Assembly: GCA_026990765.1 (NCBI GenBank)
Contig: JALXCV010000115.1
Location: 1-42,933 of the forward strand
Source of the DNA: Hyphomicrobiales bacterium
GTDB lineage: Bacteria > Pseudomonadota > Alphaproteobacteria > Rhizobiales > Aestuariivirgaceae
Length of the DNA: 42,933 bases
Reading direction: 5' to 3'
In this document: piece by piece, positions 34,296-42,397 of the stretch
Position numbering within the stretch: the stretch's first letter is position 1
Layout: every line of letters begins with the position of its first letter
Made by a program: the position numbers and the translations under genes
The notes under the pieces: model-generated
Database searches by the model: none
The model's input: the letters and a program-made list of their open reading frames with translations, nothing else
What the model was told of the DNA's origin: nothing

Positions 34296-35780
34296 ATGGG
34301 ACATCTTACACTTGAATTGATATTATGGCTGTTACTGGCCTTTCTGATTGGCTGTATTCTCGGCTGCCTTTTCCGTAAATTGTTCAGCTCCGGAAGCCAG
34401 ATATCCGGAACAGGTGCTGCAACAGGCGCTGCTGCAACAGCTGCAGCTGCTGGTGCAGTCAGTTCTTCAGCCAAAGCTGATGCAGATGCTGCCGCTGCCA
34501 AAGCGAAAGCCGATGCAGATGCTGCCGCTGCAAAGGCAAAAGCCGATGCCGCCGCCGCCGCTGCTGCCAGGGTCAAGGCTGATGCTGAAACCAAGGCCAA
34601 GGCCGATGCCGCGCAAGCCGCTGCCGCCAAAGCCAAGGCCGACGCAGATGCTGCTGCTGCCAAAGCCAAGGCTGATGCAGATGCAGCCGCTGCCAAAGCT
34701 AAAGCCGATGCAGATGCTGCCAAAGCCGCCGCAGACAAGACCGCCACTGCTGCACCACTTGCTGCAGTTGGTACTGCCAAACGGCCAAAAGGTCTGGCTG
34801 CTGCCAGAGGTGGCAAGGCCGATGATCTGCAACGCATTTCCGGTATTGGTCCAAAGATAGACAAAACCCTGAATTCACTGGGATTTTATCACTTTGACCA
34901 GATTGCCAGCTGGGACAAGGAAGAAGTTCAGTGGGTCGATGAACATCTGCGCTTCAAAGGCCGTATTGAACGTGAAGAATGGATACCACAGGCCAAATTG
35001 CTGGCAAATGGTGATGAGGCCGAGTTCAAGCGTCTTTATGGTACAGGTGGCATCAAGGACAAGAAAACAGGCAAGGCAGAAGCTGGCTCAAGAACTGCAA
35101 AAACTGCAACATCTGCAGATGTTCAGACCTTGGCCGGCTCTGTGAAAGCAGATACTTCAGAAACAGTCGGCAGCAAGCCTCAGGGTATCTCTGCTGCCCG
35201 TGATGGCAAGGCCGATGATCTCAAACGCATTTCCGGCGTTGGGCCAAAGCTTGAAGGTACTCTGAATGGTCTGGGTGTTTATCACTTTGACCAGATAGCA
35301 GCCTGGAAAAAAGATGAAGTGGAATGGGTGGATAATTACCTTAGCTTCAAGGGCCGTATTGAGCGCGATGAGTGGATACCACAAGCCAAATTGCTGGCCA
35401 GGGGTGATGAAGCCGAATTTGCCAAACTATATGGCGGATCAACCGGTGAAAGCCAACAGCCTGAGCGCCTGAAACAGCCACGTGGTGGCAAGGCCGATAA
35501 TCTGCAACAGATTTCAGGTGTTGGGCCAAAGCTTGAAAAGACCTTGCATAAACTTGGGTTCTTCCACTTTGACCAGATTGCCGCATGGACCAGCAAGGAA
35601 GTGGAATGGGTTGATGAAAACCTTACCTTCAAGGGCCGCATTGAACGCGAAGAATGGATACCGCAATGCAAATTGCTGGCTAAAGGTGACATGAAGAAAT
35701 TTGAAGAACTTTATGGCACTGGAGGTTTGAAAAGCAAATCCGGCAAAAGCAAATCCGGTTCCAGAACCCGCAAGAGCTAG
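34296..35780 (+). CDS. Membrane-anchored coiled-coil protein with three helix-hairpin-helix-type repeats
   Basis: This 494-residue protein starts at ATG 34296, after GGGGGG; a frame from 34242 would overlap the small gene. One membrane span (about 5-27; LELILWLLLAFLIGCILGCLF) is followed by RK, which puts the rest in the cytoplasm. Residues about 59-150 are an Ala/Lys/Asp-rich helix of TolA style (AKAKADADAAA repeats). Three repeats of about 78 residues follow (about 172-250, 299-380 and 395-476), each with ADDLxxISGxGPKxxxTLxxLGxxHFDQIA (helix-hairpin-helix core), WVDxxLxFKGRIERxEWIPQAKLLAxGDExxF and LYG. Such domains often bind DNA, but related ones occur in proteins of unknown role. The end is basic (KSKSGKSKSGSRTRKS). 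Confidence 0.85.
   Translation: MGHLTLELILWLLLAFLIGCILGCLFRKLFSSGSQISGTGAATGAAATAAAAGAVSSSAKADADAAAAKAKADADAAAAKAKADAAAAAAARVKADAETKAKADAAQAAAAKAKADADAAAAKAKADADAAAAKAKADADAAKAAADKTATAAPLAAVGTAKRPKGLAAARGGKADDLQRISGIGPKIDKTLNSLGFYHFDQIASWDKEEVQWVDEHLRFKGRIEREEWIPQAKLLANGDEAEFKRLYGTGGIKDKKTGKAEAGSRTAKTATSADVQTLAGSVKADTSETVGSKPQGISAARDGKADDLKRISGVGPKLEGTLNGLGVYHFDQIAAWKKDEVEWVDNYLSFKGRIERDEWIPQAKLLARGDEAEFAKLYGGSTGESQQPERLKQPRGGKADNLQQISGVGPKLEKTLHKLGFFHFDQIAAWTSKEVEWVDENLTFKGRIEREEWIPQCKLLAKGDMKKFEELYGTGGLKSKSGKSKSGSRTRKS
34470..34745 (+). repeat. Low-complexity Ala/Lys/Asp coding repeat
   Basis: Irregular repeats of about 30-33 bases encode AKAKADADAAA-type units (eight to nine copies) in the membrane-anchored protein. 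Every base is in the reading frame, so this is a coding repeat and not a spacer array. Copy number is likely to vary between strains by slippage. Confidence 0.8.
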
Positions 35781-35796
35781 GCCGAACAGCAAATCC

Positions 35797-35834
35797 AAAA
35801 AACCGGAAGTACCTGACAGTGCTTCCGGTTTTTT
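35797..35834. terminator. Bidirectional terminator
   Basis: AAAAAACCGGAAG and CTTCCGGTTTTTT form a stem of about 13 bp around a 12-base loop, with an A-run on one side and a T-run on the other. It serves the three-gene unit on the plus strand and the convergent hydrolase gene on the minus strand. Confidence 0.88.
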
Positions 35835-35842
35835 CTATTTGA

Positions 35843-36727
35843 TTACGCTTGTTTACAATCAACCTGTTTTAACAGTTCTTTGATTGCCGCCATAGCTTCT
35901 GGCTCATCCAGAAAAGGAACATGTCCGCGATTCTTGACCGTTACAGCAATCATGTCGGGCATCACTTTCTGCATTTGCCTGAAAGTATCCTTTGATAATA
36001 ATTCGGAATTGGCACCGCGAATCGTACATAGCGGTATGCCTTTCAGACATTCAAACAGATTCCACGCTTCAGGAATTCTTCCCGCTTTGATAAATTCTGC
36101 ATCAGGAAAGGTTTTTGCCAGTCCTGGATCATAATTCATCGCCGGTTTCCCATCCACATCCTTGTAAAGACGATGGGCAAATTTCATCCAGTCAGCATCT
36201 TCAAGGCCGTTGATTCCGGTATTTGTGGATTTCAGACTGTCCGCTGCGCTTTTCCAGTCACTGAAATGCGGATCAACCCCGAGATAATCGACAATGCCAA
36301 GTAATCCGTCATCTTCCAGAACCGGGCCAATATCATTCAAAATGACTCCGCACAGCCGATCCTTGTGACTGGCCGCCATCATCATTGCCACCAGTCCGCC
36401 CCGCGAAGTCCCGATTATCACAGCCTTGTCGATACCCAGATGATCCATCAAATCAACAGTATCAGCCATTTCAACATCAGGCTGATAAGTCTCATGGGAT
36501 TTTGCATATTGCGAAAGGCCGCGCCCGCGAAAATCTGGGGCCACCACCCGCCGGTCATATGAAATATCTGGTGCAATCAGGCCAAAATCTGCTGAATTGC
36601 GGGTTATTCCTGCCAGACAGATTATCGGGCATTTGCCCCCCTTTATCGGGCCATAATCACGTGCATATAATTGTAATCCATCAGCTGATTCATACCAGAC
36701 ATTACGCCAGCCATTATGAGCGTTCAT
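35843..36727 (-). CDS. Alpha/beta hydrolase
   Basis: This 294-residue cytoplasmic protein has the alpha/beta-hydrolase fold. The nucleophile motif is GTSRGG (VIIGTSRGGLVAMMM), so Ser is the likely nucleophile; PDFRGRGLS and the late KNRGHVPFLDEPEA supply other fold segments including the catalytic His. It resembles esterases or proline iminopeptidase-type hydrolases of this fold; the substrate is unknown. Its ATG overlaps the last base of the transglycosylase stop (TAATG), so translation is probably coupled. It converges on the three-gene unit. Confidence 0.85.
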   Translation of the reverse strand: MNAHNGWRNVWYESADGLQLYARDYGPIKGGKCPIICLAGITRNSADFGLIAPDISYDRRVVAPDFRGRGLSQYAKSHETYQPDVEMADTVDLMDHLGIDKAVIIGTSRGGLVAMMMAASHKDRLCGVILNDIGPVLEDDGLLGIVDYLGVDPHFSDWKSAADSLKSTNTGINGLEDADWMKFAHRLYKDVDGKPAMNYDPGLAKTFPDAEFIKAGRIPEAWNLFECLKGIPLCTIRGANSELLSKDTFRQMQKVMPDMIAVTVKNRGHVPFLDEPEAMAAIKELLKQVDCKQA

Positions 36728-38844
36728 TACTTGCAGTCCTGAATGAGATTGATAATTGATTTACGCTTGCCGCAACTCGAACCCTTCTTGATAGAACCAG
36801 TGGCTACAACTCCGGTAGTTCCACCGCGTTGCAGATCATAGCTCATACCGATCATTGATCGTGGAGCAAGGCGTGAGCGATAAACATGAATGTTCTGCAA
36901 GACTTTCTGTACATAATTGCGGGTCTCGGTAAACGGAATGGATTCAACCCAGTCAATCGGATCAACCCGCCCGCCGCGCGGATCGCCATAACGTGCCACC
37001 CAGTCTGTAGCCCGGCGTGGTCCGGCATTATATCCGACCATGGTCATTATGTATGAGCCATGAAAATCCTTGAGCAAATCACCCAAAAGGGCAGTGCCGA
37101 GCATGACATTATGTGATGGATGGGTTTTCAGTTTCGAAGTGGAATGACTGACCCGGTGCCTGCGTGCCACCCGTTTGGCTGTAGCTGGCATAAGCTGCAT
37201 CAGGCCACGCGCCCCGACTGAACTGCCAGCTGTTGTATTAAATTCACTTTCCTGACGAGACAGCCCATAAATGAATGCCGTTTCAACCGGATAACCAATG
37301 CGCTTGAAACGCGGCATGGCTCTGACCGGATAAGCCCAATTGTCAATATCAAATCCGTAGACCCCGACAGCCTTTGCCAGTCTGAGAGCCAGAAACGGGC
37401 CGCCTGCATCATGGAACAGGCTGGCAGCAGCAGATGCTGAAGCCCGACTCTTGATCTTGCGGGCCACCGGCCAGACAAATGAAACCAGATCACGTTTGGC
37501 CCCACCACGTTTTAACAACTTGACAGCCTGCATCAGTTCCAGAGAGGCAATACGTGCCTTGTCGGCTTTGGAATGAGAGGCCTTGGCCAGATGAATGGGT
37601 TTGTTACCCATTCCCAATGCTTCGCGCGCCAGCAGTGCATAATAAAGGGTAGGGGTTTTTGCTGCCAGACGGAAATGCCGGTCAGCTGATTTTGCATCAC
37701 CCAGAACCAGATAGGCTCTGGCTGCCCAGTAATCACCGCGCGCCCGCTGGGTACGGCTTTTGGCCCGTGAAGCCAGCTTCAAGAAATGATTGACGGCAGT
37801 TTTGGCATTTCCCAGCTTGCGAAGTGCCAGCCAGCCTGCAAGAAATTCACCTTCTTCAAAGTTCTTGCCGGTTTTAAAGCCATGTCTGCTGGCAAGCCGA
37901 TAAAGTGAAGGCCAGTGCTTGCGGTATCCAGGTGACAAAAGCGCCCTGATTACCAGACGTTTTTCAACCCACCATGCTGACTGATTATATGTGGCAGATA
38001 CTCTTGTGGGAACCTGCAGCAAATAGCGCAAGGCTGTAACAGTCTGTTTCTTGCGCCGATAATATCTGGCAAGCGCATATTTCAATGCCAGTTTGTTTTT
38101 CATTACTGCTGGCAGGCGGCGATATGCTGCAATACCGCTGGATTTGCGACGAATAAGCAACTGCGCTGCCTTTGCAGCCTGAACATGACGGCGTGAAATC
38201 AGTTTGGCGGTTCTGACAGCTTCATTGGTTTGCTGGTCATGTACAAGTTTCCACAACCTTGTCTCCATATCCTTGCTGGTCAGCAAAAACCGCATTTTGG
38301 ACAGGATTATATTGCGGGTATTCGGGCTGAGTTTGGTATTTAGCCAGGCTTTCAGCACCCAGCGTCTGGCAGCCTGTTTGTTGCCGCGTGCCAGTTCAAG
38401 TTTTGCATAGGCAACATATCCAGCCAGCGATGCCGGTTTTTCAGTGCTGAAATGTCGGGCAATTGTCTGTATGGGAGCGTTTCCCCATAAAAGCCGCCGC
38501 TCGGCATAAATCCGCAATGTCCGGCTGAATGGCCATGAAGGATTGGCGCGGGCAAAGTTGATCAATCGCTGATAACCGGCCTGTTTTGGCTTGTCGCGCA
38601 GATATTTCCATTCGACCAGCTTTTTGGCCAAAGGGTTGCGTGACTTGTTGGCATAAGCATATGCCTGCTGATATTTCTTTGCATCAGCTGCTGCAATTGC
38701 AGCGCTGGCTGCATCTCTTGCAGATGCCGTTACAGATGAAGCAAAAATTGTCAGTAAACTGATGATTATCAGGGTGATAAGTTTGCAAGAATCGGTTCTG
38801 CTGATTTTTCCCCGGTGAAAAACTCTCATAAAAATTCCATTCAT
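36727..38844 (-). CDS. Soluble lytic murein transglycosylase (Slt70-like)
   Basis: This 705-residue periplasmic enzyme cuts peptidoglycan between MurNAc and GlcNAc to give 1,6-anhydro ends. A basic start and hydrophobic segment (CKLITLIIISLLTIFASSVTASA) form a signal peptide. A long alpha-helical superhelix (about 50-500) follows, as in Slt70. The C-terminal SLT domain (about 525-660) contains the catalytic Glu in QESEFNTTAGSSVGARGLMQLMPATA and YNAGPRRATDWVARYGDPRG. ATG 38844 is used; ATG 38829 is also possible. It is placed divergently from dapA, as in many Hyphomicrobiales. Confidence 0.92.
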   Translation of the reverse strand: MNGIFMRVFHRGKISRTDSCKLITLIIISLLTIFASSVTASARDAASAAIAAADAKKYQQAYAYANKSRNPLAKKLVEWKYLRDKPKQAGYQRLINFARANPSWPFSRTLRIYAERRLLWGNAPIQTIARHFSTEKPASLAGYVAYAKLELARGNKQAARRWVLKAWLNTKLSPNTRNIILSKMRFLLTSKDMETRLWKLVHDQQTNEAVRTAKLISRRHVQAAKAAQLLIRRKSSGIAAYRRLPAVMKNKLALKYALARYYRRKKQTVTALRYLLQVPTRVSATYNQSAWWVEKRLVIRALLSPGYRKHWPSLYRLASRHGFKTGKNFEEGEFLAGWLALRKLGNAKTAVNHFLKLASRAKSRTQRARGDYWAARAYLVLGDAKSADRHFRLAAKTPTLYYALLAREALGMGNKPIHLAKASHSKADKARIASLELMQAVKLLKRGGAKRDLVSFVWPVARKIKSRASASAAASLFHDAGGPFLALRLAKAVGVYGFDIDNWAYPVRAMPRFKRIGYPVETAFIYGLSRQESEFNTTAGSSVGARGLMQLMPATAKRVARRHRVSHSTSKLKTHPSHNVMLGTALLGDLLKDFHGSYIMTMVGYNAGPRRATDWVARYGDPRGGRVDPIDWVESIPFTETRNYVQKVLQNIHVYRSRLAPRSMIGMSYDLQRGGTTGVVATGSIKKGSSCGKRKSIINLIQDCK

Positions 38845-39121
38845 TGCCGCCAGACATATCCGAATCTGAAGTTAAAATGCGACACATTTATGGCTTGGTC
38901 AAATGTAGCCTTGCAGCAATCCCTCGAAAGCCCTATGTTGCGCCGTCTTTACGACAGATAAAGAAATACCTTACGGTAATTATGGTTTATAAAGTGTTTA
39001 GAGTATTTGATGTCAGGCTTGAAAATCTCAACCAGATATGAAATGCAATAAATTCAGTTACTTAAAACAGGCATGTCAGTTTCCCTTAAAGAAGCTGGCT
39101 TAGTTCAGGAGCATAAATGAG

Positions 39122-40003
39122 ATGAATATTGGTGGTTCTATTCCAGCTTTGATTACACCCATGCGCAATGGTGCGGTTGATGAAGCCGCTCTGCGAAAGC
39201 TGGTGAACTGGCATATAAAACAGGGAACCAACGGTCTGGTACCTGTTGGTACCACTGGCGAATCTCCAACTGTCAGCCATGACGAACATCAGAAAATCAT
39301 CGAAATAGTTGTTGATGAAACCGCAGGCCGCATTCCGGTCATTGCCGGTACTGGTTCCAACAATACCTATGAAGCCATAGACTATACCAGATTTGCTGCC
39401 AAAGCTGGTGCTGATGCGGTCTTGTCGGTCGTGCCTTATTACAACAAGCCAACCCAGGAAGGGATTTATCAGCATTTCAAGGCAATTGCCGAAGCCGTTG
39501 ATATTCCAATGATCCTGTATAATGTTCCAGGTCGTACCGTGGCCGATCTTCAGGTTGATACTGTTGACCGGCTGGCGAGAGACTTTGATAACATCATCGG
39601 TATCAAGGATGCTTCTGCCGATCTTAACCGGCCAAGTCTGCAACGGGTAAAAACCGGTACTGATTTCATCATGCTGTCAGGCGAAGATGGAACGGCACTT
39701 GGCTTTAACGCTCATGGCGGGGTTGGCTGCATATCAGTGACTGCCAATGTGGCCCCGGCGCTTTGTTCGCAAATGCAGGCCGCATGCAGGGCAGGGGACT
39801 ATACAGCAGCCATAAAAATTCAGGACCGCCTGATGCCGTTGCATTCAGCCCTGTTCACTGAACCAAGCCCCGGCCTGGTAAAATATGCCGCCAGCCTGCT
39901 TGGCCTTTGTGAACCTGATCTGCGTCTGCCATTGCTTGAAACCACGCCTGAATGTCAGGCAAAGGTCAAGGCTGCGATGATACATGCCGGGTTGATCAAC
40001 TGA
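39122..40003 (+). CDS. dapA: 4-hydroxy-tetrahydrodipicolinate synthase
   Basis: This 293-residue TIM-barrel enzyme condenses pyruvate with aspartate semialdehyde in the lysine and diaminopimelate pathway. Visible residues: GTTGESPT (pyruvate site loop), Tyr133 in LYNVPGRT, and the Schiff-base lysine Lys162 in GIKDAS. SGEDGTALGFNAHGGVGCISV follows. Length is the usual one. The start is at 39122 after CAGGAGCATAAATGAG. smpB follows 21 bases downstream on the same strand. Confidence 0.97.
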   Translation: MNIGGSIPALITPMRNGAVDEAALRKLVNWHIKQGTNGLVPVGTTGESPTVSHDEHQKIIEIVVDETAGRIPVIAGTGSNNTYEAIDYTRFAAKAGADAVLSVVPYYNKPTQEGIYQHFKAIAEAVDIPMILYNVPGRTVADLQVDTVDRLARDFDNIIGIKDASADLNRPSLQRVKTGTDFIMLSGEDGTALGFNAHGGVGCISVTANVAPALCSQMQAACRAGDYTAAIKIQDRLMPLHSALFTEPSPGLVKYAASLLGLCEPDLRLPLLETTPECQAKVKAAMIHAGLIN

Positions 40004-40024
40004 CCGGGCAGGGAAGGTATAGAT

Positions 40025-40519
40025 ATGTCTGCCAAAAGCGGCGGTCGCAAAAAGAACCGGGATGGCGGCGGCAAGACCATTGCCGAAAACCGCAAGGCCC
40101 GGTTCAATTATGAAGTGCTGGAAACCTTTGAAGCCGGCATTGCCCTTGTTGGCACCGAAGTCAAGTCGATGCGCGAGGGCAAGGCCAATATTGCCGAAAG
40201 CTATGTTTCGCCCGAACGCAATGAACTATATCTGATTAACGCCCATATTGACGAATACAAATTCGCCAACCGCTTCAACCACGATCCGCGCCGCAACCGT
40301 AAACTGTTGATGAAACGCCGGGAAATCAACCGTCTGGCCGCTGCCAGGGAACGCGAAGGCTTGACGATAATTCCGCTGAAACTGTATTTCAACGAACGTG
40401 GCCGGGTAAAGCTGCTGATCGGTCTGGCCAAGGGCAAGAAAATCCATGATAAACGCGAAACCGAAAAGAAACGCGACTGGCAACGCCAGAAATCAAGGAT
40501 CATGAAGGATTACGGCTAA
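40025..40519 (+). CDS. smpB: SsrA-binding protein
   Basis: This 164-residue protein binds tmRNA and brings it to stalled ribosomes for trans-translation. The OB-fold core is shown by [36 protein letters not shown] and [19 protein letters not shown], and the basic tail [29 protein letters not shown] is the part that enters the decoding centre. The ribosome site is GGAAGG. The length is slightly above the usual 150-160 because of an N-terminal Gly/Lys-rich stretch. Confidence 0.98.
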   Translation: MSAKSGGRKKNRDGGGKTIAENRKARFNYEVLETFEAGIALVGTEVKSMREGKANIAESYVSPERNELYLINAHIDEYKFANRFNHDPRRNRKLLMKRREINRLAAAREREGLTIIPLKLYFNERGRVKLLIGLAKGKKIHDKRETEKKRDWQRQKSRIMKDYG

Positions 40520-40559
40520 GGCCAGGGTTTTTCTGCCCCATGACTATTGCCTGTAAATA

Positions 40560-41219
40560 TCAAGCAGTAGCATTCTTCATTCTGTCTGCAATAATATCAA
40601 ATACATCGCGAAACATTTCAGGTGTCAACCGGCGGGTATTGGTATTGTAACGCGAGCAGTGATAGCTGTCGATCAGCACCAGATCGCCAAGCTCATGCAC
40701 CGCGCCATGACCAAATTTATGGGCACTGCGCTTTTCATCCAGCGCCATCAATACCGCATTATGGGCAATCGTACCCAATGCCATAATAACTTTCAGCCGG
40801 GTGAGGGCCTTGATCTGGCGGCTTAAAAACTTGTTGCACTGACGAATTTCTGCAGTAACCGGCTTGTTTTGCGGAGGTACACAACGCACGGCATTGGTTA
40901 CCATACAATTTTTCAGCTCTAACCCGTCATCGGCCCTTGCATCAAACCGGCCTTTTGAAAATCCGTAAGCTGCAATGGTTTCATATAACAGATCACCGGC
41001 ATAATCCCCGGTGAACGGGCGTCCGGACTTGTTGGCTCCTCGCAAGCCCGGTGCCAGTCCGCAAATCAGCAATTGGGCCTTGTCATCTCCAAATGAGGGG
41101 ACCGGGCCATTGAACCATTGCGGGTGTTCTACCCGTTGGCTGATAATAAACTCGCGCAGCCTTGGGCAGTAAGGACAATCATGATCAGGATCAGATGTCC
41201 TCATAATCATACTCATCAT
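40560..41219 (-). CDS. Uracil-DNA glycosylase, family 5-like (iron-sulfur type)
   Basis: This protein of about 219 residues removes uracil or other deaminated bases from DNA. Motif A is GLAPGLRGANKSGRPFTGD, which has the arrangement of family 5 (UdgB). The motif near the C-terminus is DSYHCSRYNTNTRRLT, with Cys in the middle of the HxS motif. Cysteines CPYC at the start and CxxxxxxC later (NCMVTNAVRC) may bind a 4Fe-4S cluster. Several ATG codons are clustered at 41219, 41216, 41210 and 41204, without a clear ribosome site; a frame from 41267 would overlap the NYN gene by 77 bases. I give 41219, but a start as late as 41204 is possible. Confidence 0.85.
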   Translation of the reverse strand: MMSMIMRTSDPDHDCPYCPRLREFIISQRVEHPQWFNGPVPSFGDDKAQLLICGLAPGLRGANKSGRPFTGDYAGDLLYETIAAYGFSKGRFDARADDGLELKNCMVTNAVRCVPPQNKPVTAEIRQCNKFLSRQIKALTRLKVIMALGTIAHNAVLMALDEKRSAHKFGHGAVHELGDLVLIDSYHCSRYNTNTRRLTPEMFRDVFDIIADRMKNATA

Positions 41220-41769
41220 CTGGTATTGGCTTGCGATCACTGACCGGGCGCCCGACTTCTTTTTCAAGCTCTGTCAATTCGATAAACTGGTCAACCTGAC
41301 GGCGCAATTCATCAGCAACCATTGGCGGGCGGGTTTTAAGTGTTGAAACCACAGTCACCTTGCAGCCCTTGCGCTGCACGGCTTCCACCAGTGAGCGGAA
41401 ATCCCCATCGCCTGAAAAGATCACCACATGATCCAGCTTTTTTGACAGTTCCATGACATCAACCGCCAGTTCAATATCCATATTGCCCTTGATTCTTTTG
41501 CGACCTTGCGAATCTGTGAATTCCTTGGCCGGTTTGGTAACCACCAGAAATCCATTGTAATCCAGCCAGTCAATCAGCGGCCTTATCGGGGAATAATCTG
41601 CATCATCCATCAAGGCTGTATAGTAAATAGCCCTGAGCATATTTGCCCGTTTCTGAAAAAACTTCAGAAGTCTTTTGTAATCAATGTCAAAATCCAGTGC
41701 CCTGGCAGTTGAGTACAGATTGGCACCATCAATAAACAGCGCGATCTTTTCATCCTTGTGAAAATACAT
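41191..41769 (-). CDS. NYN-domain protein (LabA/DUF88 family)
   Basis: This 192-residue protein has a PIN-like NYN nuclease fold. The acidic residues expected at the metal site are visible: FIDGANLY near the start, KGNMDIELAVDVMEL in the middle, and FSGDGDFRSLVEAV. Members of this family are predicted or shown ribonucleases. A tail rich in Asp and Glu (DRKPIPDDEYDYEDI) closes the protein and overlaps the glycosylase start. The ATG at 41769 is divergent from folK. No toxin-antitoxin arrangement is evident. Confidence 0.9.
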   Translation of the reverse strand: MYFHKDEKIALFIDGANLYSTARALDFDIDYKRLLKFFQKRANMLRAIYYTALMDDADYSPIRPLIDWLDYNGFLVVTKPAKEFTDSQGRKRIKGNMDIELAVDVMELSKKLDHVVIFSGDGDFRSLVEAVQRKGCKVTVVSTLKTRPPMVADELRRQVDQFIELTELEKEVGRPVSDRKPIPDDEYDYEDI

Positions 41770-41850
41770 AAAAAATACCTGTTAAAAAAAATAATAAAAT
41801 ACAATAAGTTGTTTATGTCGATCATCGGACGCGATTTCAAGGGGCATATT

Positions 41851-42345
41851 ATGATATTGATCGCTTTGGGTTCAAATGTTTCAGGGCCATGGGGCAATCC
41901 GGAACAGACCGTACAAAGGGCTATAAATGAATTGAACCAGCCACCATTGCGGCTGATCAGGGCATCCAGCCTGTATAAAACCGCAGCTTTCGGGGTAACG
42001 GATCAGCCTGATTTCATCAATGCTGTGGCCCAGATTGAAACTGAACTGGCGCCTGAGGCACTGATGCAGCATCTGCATGCAATTGAACTGAATGCAGACC
42101 GGCGCCGGTCCGAGCGCTGGGGGCCGCGCACTCTTGATCTTGACCTGCTTGACTATAATGGTCAGATCAAGGCCGGTGATGGTGAGTTTGAAGGGCATCA
42201 AAGGCCCTTGATCCTGCCGCATCCTGGAATTGGTGAGCGCAGCTTTGTGCTTGAACCATTGAACGAAATTGCACCTGACTGGATACATCCTGTACACAGA
42301 AAAACCTCGGCCCAAATGCTGGCTAATCTTGACTCTGAAAGTTGA
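41851..42345 (+). CDS. folK: 6-hydroxymethyl-7,8-dihydropterin pyrophosphokinase
   Basis: This 164-residue enzyme transfers pyrophosphate from ATP to hydroxymethyl-dihydropterin in folate synthesis. It begins MILIALGSNVSGPWG, with family segments SSLYKTAAFGVTDQPDFINAVAQIET, the signature RRSERWGPRTLDLDLLDYN with its metal-binding Asp pair, and LPHPGIGERSFVLEPL. The ATG at 41851 follows AAGGGGCATATT, a better start than upstream codons at 41758 or 41815, which would add residues unlike the family. It is divergent from the NYN gene. Confidence 0.95.
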   Translation: MILIALGSNVSGPWGNPEQTVQRAINELNQPPLRLIRASSLYKTAAFGVTDQPDFINAVAQIETELAPEALMQHLHAIELNADRRRSERWGPRTLDLDLLDYNGQIKAGDGEFEGHQRPLILPHPGIGERSFVLEPLNEIAPDWIHPVHRKTSAQMLANLDSES

Positions 42346-42397
42346 ATCGGGCAATCGGTTTGACCATAAGTTAACAAACCTGAATTTGAGAGAAGAA

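Noticed and set aside
34470-34745. CRISPR-like periodic repeat
   Set aside because: The repeats are irregular, lie wholly in a reading frame, and have no unique spacers.
34271-34864. Minus-strand frame of 197 codons rich in Ala and Ser
   Set aside because: It mirrors the Ala/Lys/Asp coding repeat of the plus-strand gene and has no ribosome site or recognisable domain.
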